A stretch of DNA of 64,000 nucleotides from SCTD01 sp036675425 (GCA_036675425.1 JAKFFB010000191.1:7377-71376); one strand, 5' to 3'; positions 37,039 to 45,450 are shown, numbered from the stretch's first letter. Numbers and translations are program-made. The notes: generated by a model not told the origin, from the letters alone.

Positions 37039-37102
37039 TGATCAACGCCGGGCTCCCGCACTTCCCGACGTACGGAGAAGCGCTGGAACCCGGCGTTGAT
37101 CA
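37039..37102. terminator. Bidirectional terminator-like inverted repeat
   Basis: Perfect 14-bp arms TGATCAACGCCGGG (37039-37052) and CCCGGCGTTGATCA (37089-37102) around a 36-base spacer, between the convergent ends of the SCO6745-family gene and the SDR gene. There is no U-run, as is usual for actinomycete terminators. The long spacer is unusual and could itself fold. Confidence 0.6.
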
Positions 37103-37110
37103 GCGAACGG

Positions 37111-38013
37111 CTACGCCGTGAACTTGGCTGCCAGCGCGGCGATCTCGTCCGTCGTGGACTGCGGGACGATCGACCCTTCGGTGCTGTTGATCTCGTCCAG
37201 GTGGGCCTGGATGTCCTCCGCGGTCGGCGTGACGCCGGCGCCGGCGAACCAGCCCTGGCCGAGCGTCCAGCTGACGGCGGCGTAGCGACCACCGGCGGCG
37301 GAGAACTGGCCGTGCGTCGTGGTGCAGGCCTCGCTGGCGAGGTAGACGACCATCGGCGTCACGAGCTCGGGCGCGAGGTAGTTGGCGAAGTCGCCGAGCA
37401 GCTCCTCGGTCATCCGGGTCTTGGCGACCGGCATGATCACGTTGGAGAGGATGCCGGCGCGGGCGCCCTCGACCGACAGCGTGTTGGACAGGCCGACCAG
37501 ACCCATCTTGGCGGCCGAGTAGTTGCTCTGGCCGAAGTTGCCGAAGGTCGCGTTGGACGCGGTGTGGACGAAGCGGCCGTAGCCGTTCTCCTTCATGACG
37601 GCGAACGCCGGCTGGCTGACGTAGAAGGCGGCCTTGAGGTGGACGTCGATGATGGCGTCGAGGTCGTCCCAGGTGAGCTTGAGGAAGCTCTTGTCGCGCA
37701 GGAAGCCGGCGTTGTTGATGACGATGTCGACCTTGCCGAAGGTGTCGACGGCGGTCTTGACGATGTTGGCGCCGCCCTCGGGCGTCATGACCGAGTCGAA
37801 GTTCGGGGCGGCGTCGCCGCCGGCCGCCTTGATCTCGTCGACGACCTTCTGCGCGGCGGTGTGGTCGCCGCCCTGGCCGTCGACGCTGCCGCCGAGGTCG
37901 TTCACGACGACGGCGGCACCGCGCTTGGCGAGCTCGAGGGCGTAGGTGCGGCCGAGGCCGCCGCCGGCGCCGGTGACGACGGCGACGCGGCCGTCGAAGC
38001 TGATGTCGGACAC
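37111..38013 (-). CDS. SDR of the HSD17B4/3-hydroxyacyl-CoA dehydrogenase type
   Basis: A 300-residue SDR of the peroxisomal multifunctional-enzyme branch: TGAGGGLGRTYALELAKRGA (about 13-32), the family marker VVVNDLGGSVDGQG, NNAGFLRD (about 103), and the catalytic Ser and YSAAK (about 150-168). About 50 residues of C-terminal extension match the family. It would oxidise 3-hydroxyacyl-CoA with NAD. I start at the GTG at 38013 with AGGAG in front; the open frame extends 20 codons more. It stands alone on its strand. Confidence 0.88.
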   Translation of the reverse strand: MSDISFDGRVAVVTGAGGGLGRTYALELAKRGAAVVVNDLGGSVDGQGGDHTAAQKVVDEIKAAGGDAAPNFDSVMTPEGGANIVKTAVDTFGKVDIVINNAGFLRDKSFLKLTWDDLDAIIDVHLKAAFYVSQPAFAVMKENGYGRFVHTASNATFGNFGQSNYSAAKMGLVGLSNTLSVEGARAGILSNVIMPVAKTRMTEELLGDFANYLAPELVTPMVVYLASEACTTTHGQFSAAGGRYAAVSWTLGQGWFAGAGVTPTAEDIQAHLDEINSTEGSIVPQSTTDEIAALAAKFTA

Positions 38014-38113
38014 GGAGGTGCTCCTGCGAGTTCGGGGATGGAGGGGCGCGGACGACACCGCGCTGGCCTCCATCGTCCCGCGCTCCCCCTACTGGCCGGT
38101 AGCCACCCCCCGT

Positions 38114-40084
38114 TTACGGCTGGAAGGACAGCGAGCCGGTGCGCGCGAACGAGTCCGCGTCGCCGGCCACGACCCCGAGCTGGCTGACCGCGTAGATGCG
38201 GTCGGCGTCGTGCAGCACCCGCTCGGGCTGCGCGGCCATGACCTCCATCCGGCCCGCCTCGACCAGCGTCCTGCCCTCGACCCGCACGCCGAGCGCGCCG
38301 AACCACGATCCGCGGCCGTCCCACTCCGACAGCGGCAGCAGCGCCGTCCGACGCGAGACGTCGTAGCCGAAGGCACGGCTCTCGTCTGCGGCCGGCGTCC
38401 AGCCCTGCCCGAGCGGCAGCCGGTCGACCTGGGTGGGCTTCGTGCGGTCGGACAGGTCGAACAGCGACACCTGCATGCCGGTCACCCGGCCCTGCGCGTC
38501 CGCGTCCTGCCCGACGCCCAGCAGCAGGTCGTCGCCGACCGGGTGCAGGTAGGTCGAGAAGCCGGGGATCTTCAGCTCACCGGTCACGCGGGGCGCAGCC
38601 GGGTCGGACAGGTCGAGGACGTAGAGCGGGTCGGTCTGCCGGAACGTCACGACGGTCGCGAGGTCGCCGAAGTAGCGCACCGCGTAGATCCGCTCGTCGA
38701 TGCCGAGCCCGCCGACGCGGCCGACCTGGACCAGCCCGTTGTCCCGCTCCTCCAGCACGATCACGCTGGACGAGCTCGGGGTCTGCCCGCCCCACGGCGG
38801 CGCGCTGGTGGTGGCGACGCGCAGGTGCCCGTCGTACGACGACAGCGCCCACCGGCCGATGACGTAGCCGTCGACCGACGCGCTCCCGGCGTACGAGGTG
38901 CGGTCCGGGGCGGAGGTGTCGAACGCGTGCAGCTCGGTGGTGACCTCGTTCTCGACGTCGACGGTCGAGGTGTCGGACGGGGCGCTGGACACCGCGTCGT
39001 CCGCCATCGCCGGCGCCGCCGTGCCCCAGCGGCTGGTCGCGACGTAGAGCCGGTCGGCGGAGGCGTAGACGAGCTCGCCGTCCGTGGTGACGGCGGTCGT
39101 GTCGAGCGGTTGCAGGTCTCGCTGCAGGTCCAGCGTCGTCACGAGCAGGGTGCTCGCGCCGCGCGGGTCAGGAGCGTGCCGGACGTCCGAGCAGCCGACC
39201 GCCTGGTCGTCGGAGATGAGGTCTCCGTCGGCGTCCCGTCGCTCGATCGTCGGCAGCACGTCGGCCAGGCCGACAGCCCCTGCGCGCTTGCGGTTCTCGG
39301 CGAGAGCGGCGTCGTTCTGCGCCTGGCCGTACGGCTGGACCGGCTGCACCCCCTCGGGCATCGGGGTGGAGCTGGTGACCAGCCGCACCGCGCCGTCCGA
39401 CAGCCGTGCCGACAGGTAGCGACCGTCGAGCTTGGCCTGCTCGACCAGTCTCGGCGCGGCCGGGTTCGCGATGTCGTAGAGCAGCGCCGTGGTGCTCATG
39501 CTCGACGGTCCCCAGGGCATGGAGCGGAACGACGACGCGGGACCGCCCCACCAGCCGCCGTTGGGGGCGAGCACGAGGACGCGGTCGCCGTCGACGAGCA
39601 GCTCGGAGCCGTAGACCTCCTGGCCGAGCGACGTGCTGCTGAGCAGCTCCGGCTGCGCGCCGCGGCGGACGACCTGCAGCCGGTTCTGCGCCACGGCGAG
39701 CAGCAGGTCGCCGCTGGTCTTGGCCAGGTCCGGCTCGTCGACGCCCTGCTCCTGCAGGTTGGTCCCGGTCGGGCCGCTGCCGACGGCGCCGGTGTCGGCG
39801 CCACCCGCCGCGGCAGCAGCCCCGGCGCTCGGCGCGCCGACGGCCGCCGTGTCCCGCGCGCCCTCGGCGTACGCGATGCCCCCGCCACCCCCGACGCCCC
39901 ACGGCGTGGCGTTCTTGCGCAGCTCGCTGCGGTAGTGGTCCAGCAGCTCGCCGCAGGAGTCGTACGGCACGAGGCCCTCGGCCGCGGCCTTGGGGGCGGC
40001 GCCCGGCAGCAGCGTGAGCCCAGCTGCCACCAGGACGAGCGCGGCCACGATCCCGGTGCTGGTGACGAGACGGCGAGACGGCAC
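38114..40084 (-). CDS. Secreted beta-propeller domain protein (PF09826-like)
   Basis: A 656-residue exported protein. An N-terminal signal segment (STGIVAALVLVAAGLTLLPGAAPKAAA, residues 8-35) is followed by a Gly/Ala-rich low-complexity stretch and then repeated beta-strand blades, as in GVDEPDLAKTSGDLLLAVAQNRLQVV and DLSDPAAPRVTGELKIPGFSTYLHPVGDDLLLGVG. This is the pattern of the C-terminal beta-propeller secreted family common in actinobacteria and archaea. The YxVxYFGDLATVVTFRQTDPLYVLDLSDP motif is characteristic. Substrate and partners are unknown. Transcribed alone. Confidence 0.85.
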   Translation of the reverse strand: MPSRRLVTSTGIVAALVLVAAGLTLLPGAAPKAAAEGLVPYDSCGELLDHYRSELRKNATPWGVGGGGGIAYAEGARDTAAVGAPSAGAAAAAGGADTGAVGSGPTGTNLQEQGVDEPDLAKTSGDLLLAVAQNRLQVVRRGAQPELLSSTSLGQEVYGSELLVDGDRVLVLAPNGGWWGGPASSFRSMPWGPSSMSTTALLYDIANPAAPRLVEQAKLDGRYLSARLSDGAVRLVTSSTPMPEGVQPVQPYGQAQNDAALAENRKRAGAVGLADVLPTIERRDADGDLISDDQAVGCSDVRHAPDPRGASTLLVTTLDLQRDLQPLDTTAVTTDGELVYASADRLYVATSRWGTAAPAMADDAVSSAPSDTSTVDVENEVTTELHAFDTSAPDRTSYAGSASVDGYVIGRWALSSYDGHLRVATTSAPPWGGQTPSSSSVIVLEERDNGLVQVGRVGGLGIDERIYAVRYFGDLATVVTFRQTDPLYVLDLSDPAAPRVTGELKIPGFSTYLHPVGDDLLLGVGQDADAQGRVTGMQVSLFDLSDRTKPTQVDRLPLGQGWTPAADESRAFGYDVSRRTALLPLSEWDGRGSWFGALGVRVEGRTLVEAGRMEVMAAQPERVLHDADRIYAVSQLGVVAGDADSFARTGSLSFQP

Positions 40085-40206
40085 GGCGACCTCCCAGGTC
40101 TGCGACTGCAGGTGTGACGCAGTGGAGCCGGCCCAGGATCCCTCGCCCGGCGCGGGGCCTGCAGGGAGTTCGGTAGCATCCGTCCCGGCAGTCGCGAGGC
40201 TGCCAG

Positions 40207-40296
40207 GGAGGCGTCGCCTAGTCCGGTCTATGGCGCCGCACTGCTAATGCGGTTTGGGTCTCAAGCCCATCGGGAGTTCAAATCTCCCCGCCTCCG
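40207..40296 (+). tRNA. tRNA-Ser (anticodon GCT)
   Basis: The acceptor stem GGAGGCG (40207-40213) pairs with CGCCTCC (40289-40295), with G as discriminator. The anticodon stem CCGCA/TGCGG encloses the loop CTGCTAA with anticodon GCT, which reads AGC and AGT serine codons. The long variable arm and the T-arm GGGAGTTCAAATCTCCC are typical of tRNA-Ser. CCA is not encoded. Confidence 0.96.
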
Positions 40297-40541
40297 CCCA
40301 CTGCTCCATCCGGGTGAAATTCCCTGGATCGAGCGTTGCCGCGAACCCCCGTCCGGAGGACGGGATGCGCTGCGTTCCGGTGCAAGAGCTGCGTCGCGCC
40401 GGACTCCGTACGCCATCCGGGGGATCGCGACGCGTTCCACACTTTGGTTCAAAATATGACAAGTGCTTCAGAAGTGCCGCGCAACATGACGAACAGGTTC
40501 TCAGCGGACAGGGAAGGTCCGCTTCCCCTCAGGAGAACCCC

Positions 40542-41753
40542 ATGACCCGTCCGCTGCGCTACCTGCTCGTCTCGTCCGTCACCCTGCTGTCCGGCGCCGT
40601 CGCCGTGGCCGGGCTGGTCCCCGCCGCCGCGGTCAGCGACCTGCCGGCGGCCGCCCCGCCGGCGGCGGTCACGGCGCCCGCCGTCGTCCGCCCGGCCGCT
40701 GTCGTCCAGGCCGCCCAGATCGTGCGCGAGCAGATCTCCATGGGGATGGAGTGCACCCTGAGCGCCGGCGACGTCCCGCTCTGCCTGCACGGCGAGGACG
40801 CGGCCCCCGACAGCGTGGAGGCCGCCAGCGGCGCGACCGGCGCGACCGGCACCACCGGCTCGATCGGGTGCTACGGCAACGGCACCGACGGCCGCCGGGT
40901 GCGCGCCGTCTACGCCCGGCCGCAGACCGCCCCCGACCGCTTCGCCGAGTCGCTCCCGTCGATCCGCAGCTGGGCGGCCGGTGTCAGCGCGCAGTTCGAC
41001 GAGTCCGCCGCCCGCACCGGCGGCCGCCGGCACGTCCGCTGGGCGACCACCCCTGGGCCGTCGTGCGCGGTGGTCGTCCTCTCGGTGACGCTCCCCGACA
41101 CGGCGTTCCGGTCCTTCCAGGCCACCGTCGACGCGCTCGAGCAGCGCGGCCTGAAGGCGGAGTACTCGAAGTACCTCGTCTGGGCCGACGTCGACCGGGT
41201 CTGCGGGCTCGCCACGAGCTTCGTCGACGACTCGCCGGGGCTGGACAACCTCAACAACGGCAGCCTCCCGTCGTACGCCCGGATCGACCGTCGCTGCTGG
41301 GGCAAGGTCGAGACGCACGAGCTGGTGCACATGCTCGGCGGTGTGCAGCGGTCGGCGACCAACGCCACCGCGGGCTTCCACTGCAGCGACGGACTCGACG
41401 TCATGTGCTACGACGACGGGACCGCGGGCAGCGCGCAGCGGGCCGTGTGCGGCAAGGAGCGGGTCCGCATCCTGGACTGCCGCAACGACGACTACTTCTC
41501 GACCGCGGCGCCGCGCGGCAGCTACCTGCAGACGCACTGGAACACCGCGCGCAGCTCCTTCCTCGCCGCGACGCTCAGCGATCCCGCCGCGGCGCCCGCG
41601 CCCCAGAGCAGCAGCCCGCCGGCGAGCCCGTCGCCGGGGCCGAGCAGCCCGCCGGAGGAGATCGAGGACCCGCTCAGCGGGGCCCTTCCCGCTGTCCAGC
41701 TCCCGGCCGGCATCCCGACCCTGCTGCCGTCGCTGCTCGGGAGCGACCGATGA
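40542..41753 (+). CDS. Secreted metzincin-like metalloprotease (putative)
   Basis: A 403-residue exported protein. A signal peptide (YLLVSSVTLLSGAVAVAGLVPAAA, about residues 7-30) precedes an Ala/Val/Pro-rich region, a short GATGATGTTGS tract, and a globular domain. It contains HELVHMLGG (zinc motif HExxH, first His at about 259), then GFHCSDGLDVMCYDDG, where H or D could be the third ligand and VMCY resembles the metzincin Met-turn. Several paired cysteines suggest disulfides. The C-terminus is Pro/Ser-rich. I recognise no named family. The ATG at 40542 follows AGGAG, and the stop overlaps the B12/LuxR regulator by 4 bases, an unexpected pairing. Confidence 0.7.
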   Translation: MTRPLRYLLVSSVTLLSGAVAVAGLVPAAAVSDLPAAAPPAAVTAPAVVRPAAVVQAAQIVREQISMGMECTLSAGDVPLCLHGEDAAPDSVEAASGATGATGTTGSIGCYGNGTDGRRVRAVYARPQTAPDRFAESLPSIRSWAAGVSAQFDESAARTGGRRHVRWATTPGPSCAVVVLSVTLPDTAFRSFQATVDALEQRGLKAEYSKYLVWADVDRVCGLATSFVDDSPGLDNLNNGSLPSYARIDRRCWGKVETHELVHMLGGVQRSATNATAGFHCSDGLDVMCYDDGTAGSAQRAVCGKERVRILDCRNDDYFSTAAPRGSYLQTHWNTARSSFLAATLSDPAAAPAPQSSSPPASPSPGPSSPPEEIEDPLSGALPAVQLPAGIPTLLPSLLGSDR

Positions 41754-42628
41754 GCGACCTGCAGGTGTCGAACGCGATCCCGTTGCAGCGCAGGCTGATC
41801 GACCTCGGACAGGCGCTCCGCTCGCCCGCTCCGGCGTCCGACGGGATGGCGGCGCTGTTCGAGGCCGAGCTGCGGCTGGGCCTGGAGGACGCCGACGAGG
41901 ACCGGGCGTACGACGCGGCTCGCGCGCTGCACCGCCGCACCGGCGACCTGGCCCGCTGCCACCGCGCGGTCGCCCGGGTGCTGGCCGGCGTCGGCGCCGC
42001 CTGGGCGGCCGGGGAGTGCTCGATCGCGCACGAGCACCGGGTGGCGTCCGCCGCCTCGGCGGTGCTGCACCGGCTCCGCCCGGCGTCCCCGCCGCACGAC
42101 GCGCCTCGTGTCGTGCTCGCTGTGCCCCCGGGCGAGCGGCACCTGCTGGCGCTCAAGAGCCTGGCCCAGCTGCTGCGCGACGCCGGGCACGTCGCCGACG
42201 TCGTGGGCGACCTGCCGGCGGCCGAGCTGGCCGAGGCCGCCCGTGGTGCGGCCGCCGTCGTGATCAGCGTGCACGTCCGCAGCGCGGCGCCGGCCGGCCT
42301 GGTGGCCGCGGTGCGCCGGGTGCACCCGGACTGCCTGATCGTCGTGGGAGGCCCGGCCGCGGCGCCCGTGCTCGAGGCCGACCTGATCACCAGCGACGTG
42401 ACCGTGCTGCTGTCGGCGCTGGACCGGCGCGGCTGCCCGCTCAGCGAGCGCGAGCTGCAGGCGCTGCGCTGCGTCGCGGACGGACTGACCAACGTCGAGG
42501 CGGCACAGGCCCTGGGTGTCGCCGCGGCCACCGTGAAGACGCACCTGGACCACGTGTTCCTCAAGACCGGCACGACCGGCCGGGCTGCCGCAGTGGCGCT
42601 CGCGCTGCGTCGCGGCTGGATCCGCTGA
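41750..42628 (+). CDS. Cobalamin-binding regulator with C-terminal LuxR HTH (CarH-like sensor)
   Basis: A 292-residue protein. The helical cap domain (about 10-105) carries W85-x9-E95-H96, the Wx9EH motif of the CarH adenosylcobalamin photoreceptors. The Rossmann-like domain (about 118-220) has PPGERHLLALKSLA, with His131 at the position of the lower axial cobalt ligand. The C-terminus (about 226-292) is a LuxR/NarL HTH (LSERELQALRCVADGLTNVEAAQALGV). CarH itself has an N-terminal MerR HTH, so the output domain here is different and at the other end. The residue after W85 is Ala, where CarH has the His that ligates cobalt after illumination, so light switching may differ or be lost. Target genes unknown. 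Confidence 0.85.
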   Translation: MSDLQVSNAIPLQRRLIDLGQALRSPAPASDGMAALFEAELRLGLEDADEDRAYDAARALHRRTGDLARCHRAVARVLAGVGAAWAAGECSIAHEHRVASAASAVLHRLRPASPPHDAPRVVLAVPPGERHLLALKSLAQLLRDAGHVADVVGDLPAAELAEAARGAAAVVISVHVRSAAPAGLVAAVRRVHPDCLIVVGGPAAAPVLEADLITSDVTVLLSALDRRGCPLSERELQALRCVADGLTNVEAAQALGVAAATVKTHLDHVFLKTGTTGRAAAVALALRRGWIR

Positions 42629-42689
42629 GGCGCCTGTACGGTCGAGGCAGACGGCGGGCACCGGCCCGCCGCACTGCCCCGGAGGTCCG

Positions 42690-42980
42690 ATGAGCACCAC
42701 ACCGGCAGCACCTGCCGGGTCGCTGACCTTCGACCTGCGCGGGCTGGTCTGGGGCATCGAGAGCGAGGTCGCCCAGATCACCGGCCTGTGCCGGCGCATC
42801 GACGAGCACGTGCGCGCGGTCAACGTCGCGCGGGCCGAGGCCGCGCAGCGGCTGATCGACCTCGACGCACTGGTCGCCGCCGCTGAGCACCCCTCCCTGC
42901 AGGCCTGGCTGGAGACGGCGACGCGCGCGCCGCTGCCGCAGGTGCAGGAGGTCTTCCCCGACCGGCTCTACACGGACTGA
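42690..42980 (+). CDS. Small coiled-coil protein of unknown function, paralogue A
   Basis: A 96-residue soluble protein, mostly helical: LRGLVWGIESEVAQITGLCRRI is followed by a long heptad-like stretch and the ending PLPQVQEVFPDRLYTD. It is clearly paralogous to the protein encoded at 45451-45879 (roughly half of the residues identical over the last 85). No known domain is recognised. CCGGAGG is just upstream of the ATG. It sits between the B12/LuxR regulator and membrane sensor genes. Confidence 0.75.
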   Translation: MSTTPAAPAGSLTFDLRGLVWGIESEVAQITGLCRRIDEHVRAVNVARAEAAQRLIDLDALVAAAEHPSLQAWLETATRAPLPQVQEVFPDRLYTD

Positions 42981-43056
42981 TCGGACATAGCGGCGAACGC
43001 CGCGCGCGACGCCGCCCGGGGTCGCACACTGAGGGCCCCTGTCCCCGGAGGTCCGC

Positions 43057-43686
43057 GTGCTGCTGGCCGGTGCCGCCGAGCTGACGGCGCACGGCGTGCA
43101 CACCGCGGTCGTGGCCGGTGGCCTCTGCCTGCTCGTCGTGCTGCTGCGCCCCGCTCCCGCGGCGCCGTCCGCCCTCGCGGTGTCCCGGCTGCGCCGCGCC
43201 GCCCGGGACGGCCGGCTCGTCGAGCTCGCGACCCGGCAGGCGCTCGCGGTGCAGGACCGGCCGGGTCCCGACCCCGCGCTCCGCGCCGCCGCGGTGGGCA
43301 GCGTGGCGGCGGCGTGGATCCACGCGCTGGTCGCCGGGGACCACCTCGCGGTCTCGGCGGTGACCGGCGCGTTCTTCCTGCTCGCCGCCGGAGCGCAGAC
43401 GGCGTGGGCGGCCGCGCTCCTGCTGCGCCCGTCGTACTCCGTGCTGGTCGCGGGTTGCGCCGGTCACCTGGCGCTGGTCGGTCTGTGGCTGGCCAGCCGC
43501 ACGCTGGGTGCGGAGCGCATCGGCGTCGTCGACGCCCTCGCCGTGACGTACGAGCTGCTCGCCGTCGGCGCGGGCGTCCTCGTGCTGCGCCGCATGACGT
43601 CGGCCCCGCTGCCGTCCGACCGCCGTCGCACGGCGCCGGCGCTCGCCGTCGGCGGCACCGTCGCGCTCGCCCTGTGGGGTCTCTAG
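43057..43686 (+). CDS. Multi-pass membrane protein of unknown function
   Basis: A 209-residue hydrophobic protein with about five predicted membrane segments (starting LTAHGVHTAVVAGGLCLLVVLL) and a basic cytosolic loop (RLRRAARDGRLVELATRQ). No catalytic motif is recognised. GGAGG precedes the GTG start. It lies 24 bases before the membrane sensor gene, so the two may form one signalling unit. Confidence 0.68.
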   Translation: MLLAGAAELTAHGVHTAVVAGGLCLLVVLLRPAPAAPSALAVSRLRRAARDGRLVELATRQALAVQDRPGPDPALRAAAVGSVAAAWIHALVAGDHLAVSAVTGAFFLLAAGAQTAWAAALLLRPSYSVLVAGCAGHLALVGLWLASRTLGAERIGVVDALAVTYELLAVGAGVLVLRRMTSAPLPSDRRRTAPALAVGGTVALALWGL

Positions 43687-43710
43687 CGATGCCGAAGCCG
43701 AGGAGCTGAC

Positions 43711-44466
43711 ATGTGGTGGACCACGGCGTCGATCGCCAACGCGCTGGTCGCGGTCGCGTACCTGCTCATCGCTCTCGCGATCGTGCGCCCGCTCGTGCAG
43801 GCCAAGCAGCTGCGCAGCAACCGGCTCGGCGCCGCGACCGCCGCCATCTTCTTCACCTGCGCCGTGCACCACGGCGCGCACACGCTGCACATGGTGGTGC
43901 TGCCCTACCTCGGCCTGGCCGAAGACCAGGGTCTGGCGATGCGCGCGACCTACAGCTTCCCGAGCGCGACGTGGGACGTCATCTCGGCCGCGGTCGGCAT
44001 CTACTACTGGACGCTGCGGCGGACGTACGGCTCGCTGATGGAGGGGGCGAAGCTGTTCGAGGACATGCAGCAGCGCGAGCGGCAGGCGCTGGAGCTCAAC
44101 GACAACGTGCTGCAGGGCCTCGTCGTCGCCAAGCTCGCGCTCGACCTGGACGAGCGCGACAAGGCCTACCGCGCGGTGGAGACCGCGATCGCGTCTGCCA
44201 GCGGGATGATCACCGAGCTGCTCGGCGTGCAGGAGGCGAAGGCCCGGCACAGCCTGGTGCGCAAGCGTGCCGCCGACGTGTCCGCGGGTGACGCGTTACG
44301 GTCACGACGCCGTCGGCCATCCGCGTCCTCGTCGTCGACGACACCGCGGACCTGCGCTTCCTGCTCCGGATGGCGCTGGGCACCGAGGCCGACATCGACG
44401 TCGTCGGCGAGGCCGGCGACGGGCGCGAGGCGGTCGAGGCGGCGCGGCGGCACCGCCCCGACGTGA
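43711..44466 (+). CDS. Membrane sensor with kinase-like dimerisation helix, 3' end uncertain
   Basis: About 190 residues look genuine: four membrane segments with a histidine cluster (FTCAVHHGAHTLHMVVLPYL), then a cytosolic helical hairpin, RQALELNDNVLQGLVVAKLALD. This hairpin resembles the HisKA_3 dimerisation module but has Asn where the phosphorylated His should be, and no ATPase domain follows. After about 44285 the frame turns into Arg/Ser/Thr-rich non-protein-like sequence, while the receiver domain of the next gene continues in another frame. The true end, or a fusion to the next gene, is therefore unresolved. Confidence 0.6.
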   Translation: MWWTTASIANALVAVAYLLIALAIVRPLVQAKQLRSNRLGAATAAIFFTCAVHHGAHTLHMVVLPYLGLAEDQGLAMRATYSFPSATWDVISAAVGIYYWTLRRTYGSLMEGAKLFEDMQQRERQALELNDNVLQGLVVAKLALDLDERDKAYRAVETAIASASGMITELLGVQEAKARHSLVRKRAADVSAGDALRSRRRRPSASSSSTTPRTCASCSGWRWAPRPTSTSSARPATGARRSRRRGGTAPT

Positions 44467-45395
44467 TGCTGCTCGACCTGGCCATGCCGGTGATGGACGG
44501 GCTCGAGGCGCTGCCGCTGGTGCGCGCGGTCAGTCCGGGCACGCAGGTCGTCATCCTGTCCGGCTTCGAGGCGACGTCGATGGCCGCGTCGGCGTCCGCC
44601 GCGGGTGCCGCGGCGTACGTGCAGAAGGGCGCGTCGCCGGACGTCATCATCGGATGCGTCCGACGCGTCGCGCGGCCCGACGCGGTGCTGCCGGTGCAGC
44701 GGCCGGTGCCCGTGGCGTCGCCGGTCGTGGTGGACGACGAGGAGAGCGAGGTGTCGCGGCTGCGCGCCGCGATCCGGTCGACGGCGCACGAGCTGCGCAA
44801 CCCGGTCGCCGCGCTGCTCGGCGCGGCGCAGACGCTGACCGCGAAGTCCGACCGGCTCTCCGCGCAGGCGCAGGCCGACCTGCTCGCCGCCATCGACCGG
44901 CAGACGCGCGTGCTCGACCGGCTCACCGCGGACCTGCTCGCCGCGTCGCAGTCCGAGATCGGCGTGCTCGACGTCGCACCGGAGCCGGTGACCCTGCTGC
45001 CGGTGCTCGCCGCGGCCGCGTCGACGTCGTCGTACGTCTCGGTCGACTGCCCGCCGGACCTGGTCGCGCACGTCGACCCGGTGCGGCTCGACCAGATGAT
45101 CGGCAACCTGCTCTCGAACGCGCAGAAGTACGGCGCCGCGCCGATCTGGCTGACCGCGACGACGCAGGGCGAGCTCGTCGCGGTGGAGGTCAGCGATCGC
45201 GGAGCGGGCGTGCCGGCCGACTTCCAGCCGCTGCTGTTCGAGCAGTACTCGCGCGCGCCGGGGACCCGTCGCGCCGGGACCGGCATCGGGCTCTACCTCG
45301 TGCGCACGCTCGCCGAGCGGCACGGCGGCTCGGCGTGGTTCCGGCCGCACCCGAAGGGCGGCGCCGTCTTCGGCTTCTCCGTCCCCCGCGGCTGA
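44370..45395 (+). CDS. Receiver-histidine kinase hybrid, 5' end unresolved
   Basis: An N-terminal receiver domain (phospho-acceptor Asp in PDVMLLDLAMPVMDG) is joined to a histidine kinase: phospho-His in STAHELRNPVAAL, N box MIGNLLSNAQKYG, G1 VSDRGAGVP and G2 GTGIGLYLVRTLAERHGG. The listed ATG would delete the first strand and acidic pocket. The coding signal continues upstream in frame to about 44301 (AIRVLVVDDTADLRFLLR), but this stretch has no ATG, GTG or TTG before a stop at 44289. A base substitution or frameshift at the junction with the membrane sensor gene is likely. Together the two genes would form one membrane-linked phosphorelay. Confidence 0.72.
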   Translation: MALGTEADIDVVGEAGDGREAVEAARRHRPDVMLLDLAMPVMDGLEALPLVRAVSPGTQVVILSGFEATSMAASASAAGAAAYVQKGASPDVIIGCVRRVARPDAVLPVQRPVPVASPVVVDDEESEVSRLRAAIRSTAHELRNPVAALLGAAQTLTAKSDRLSAQAQADLLAAIDRQTRVLDRLTADLLAASQSEIGVLDVAPEPVTLLPVLAAAASTSSYVSVDCPPDLVAHVDPVRLDQMIGNLLSNAQKYGAAPIWLTATTQGELVAVEVSDRGAGVPADFQPLLFEQYSRAPGTRRAGTGIGLYLVRTLAERHGGSAWFRPHPKGGAVFGFSVPRG

Positions 45396-45402
45396 GAACG
45401 GC

Positions 45403-45438
45403 GAACGGCCGGCACCCGGTGCGGGATGCCGGCCGTTC
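45403..45438. terminator. Terminator hairpin between convergent genes
   Basis: GAACGGCCGGCA (45403-45414) and TGCCGGCCGTTC (45427-45438) form a perfect 12-bp stem with a 12-base loop, immediately after the hybrid kinase stop and before the end of the converging coiled-coil gene. No U-run. Confidence 0.75.
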
Positions 45439-45450
45439 GACGCGGATGGA

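Noticed and set aside
40434..40460. Promoter before the secreted metalloprotease-like gene
   Set aside because: TATGAC at 40455-40460 is a plausible -10, but no convincing -35 is at the right distance, so it is not listed as a feature.
43034..43047. Possible DosR-like box before the membrane protein gene
   Set aside because: GGGCCCCTGTCCCC has the flanking Gs and Cs but fails at several core positions and has the wrong spacing.
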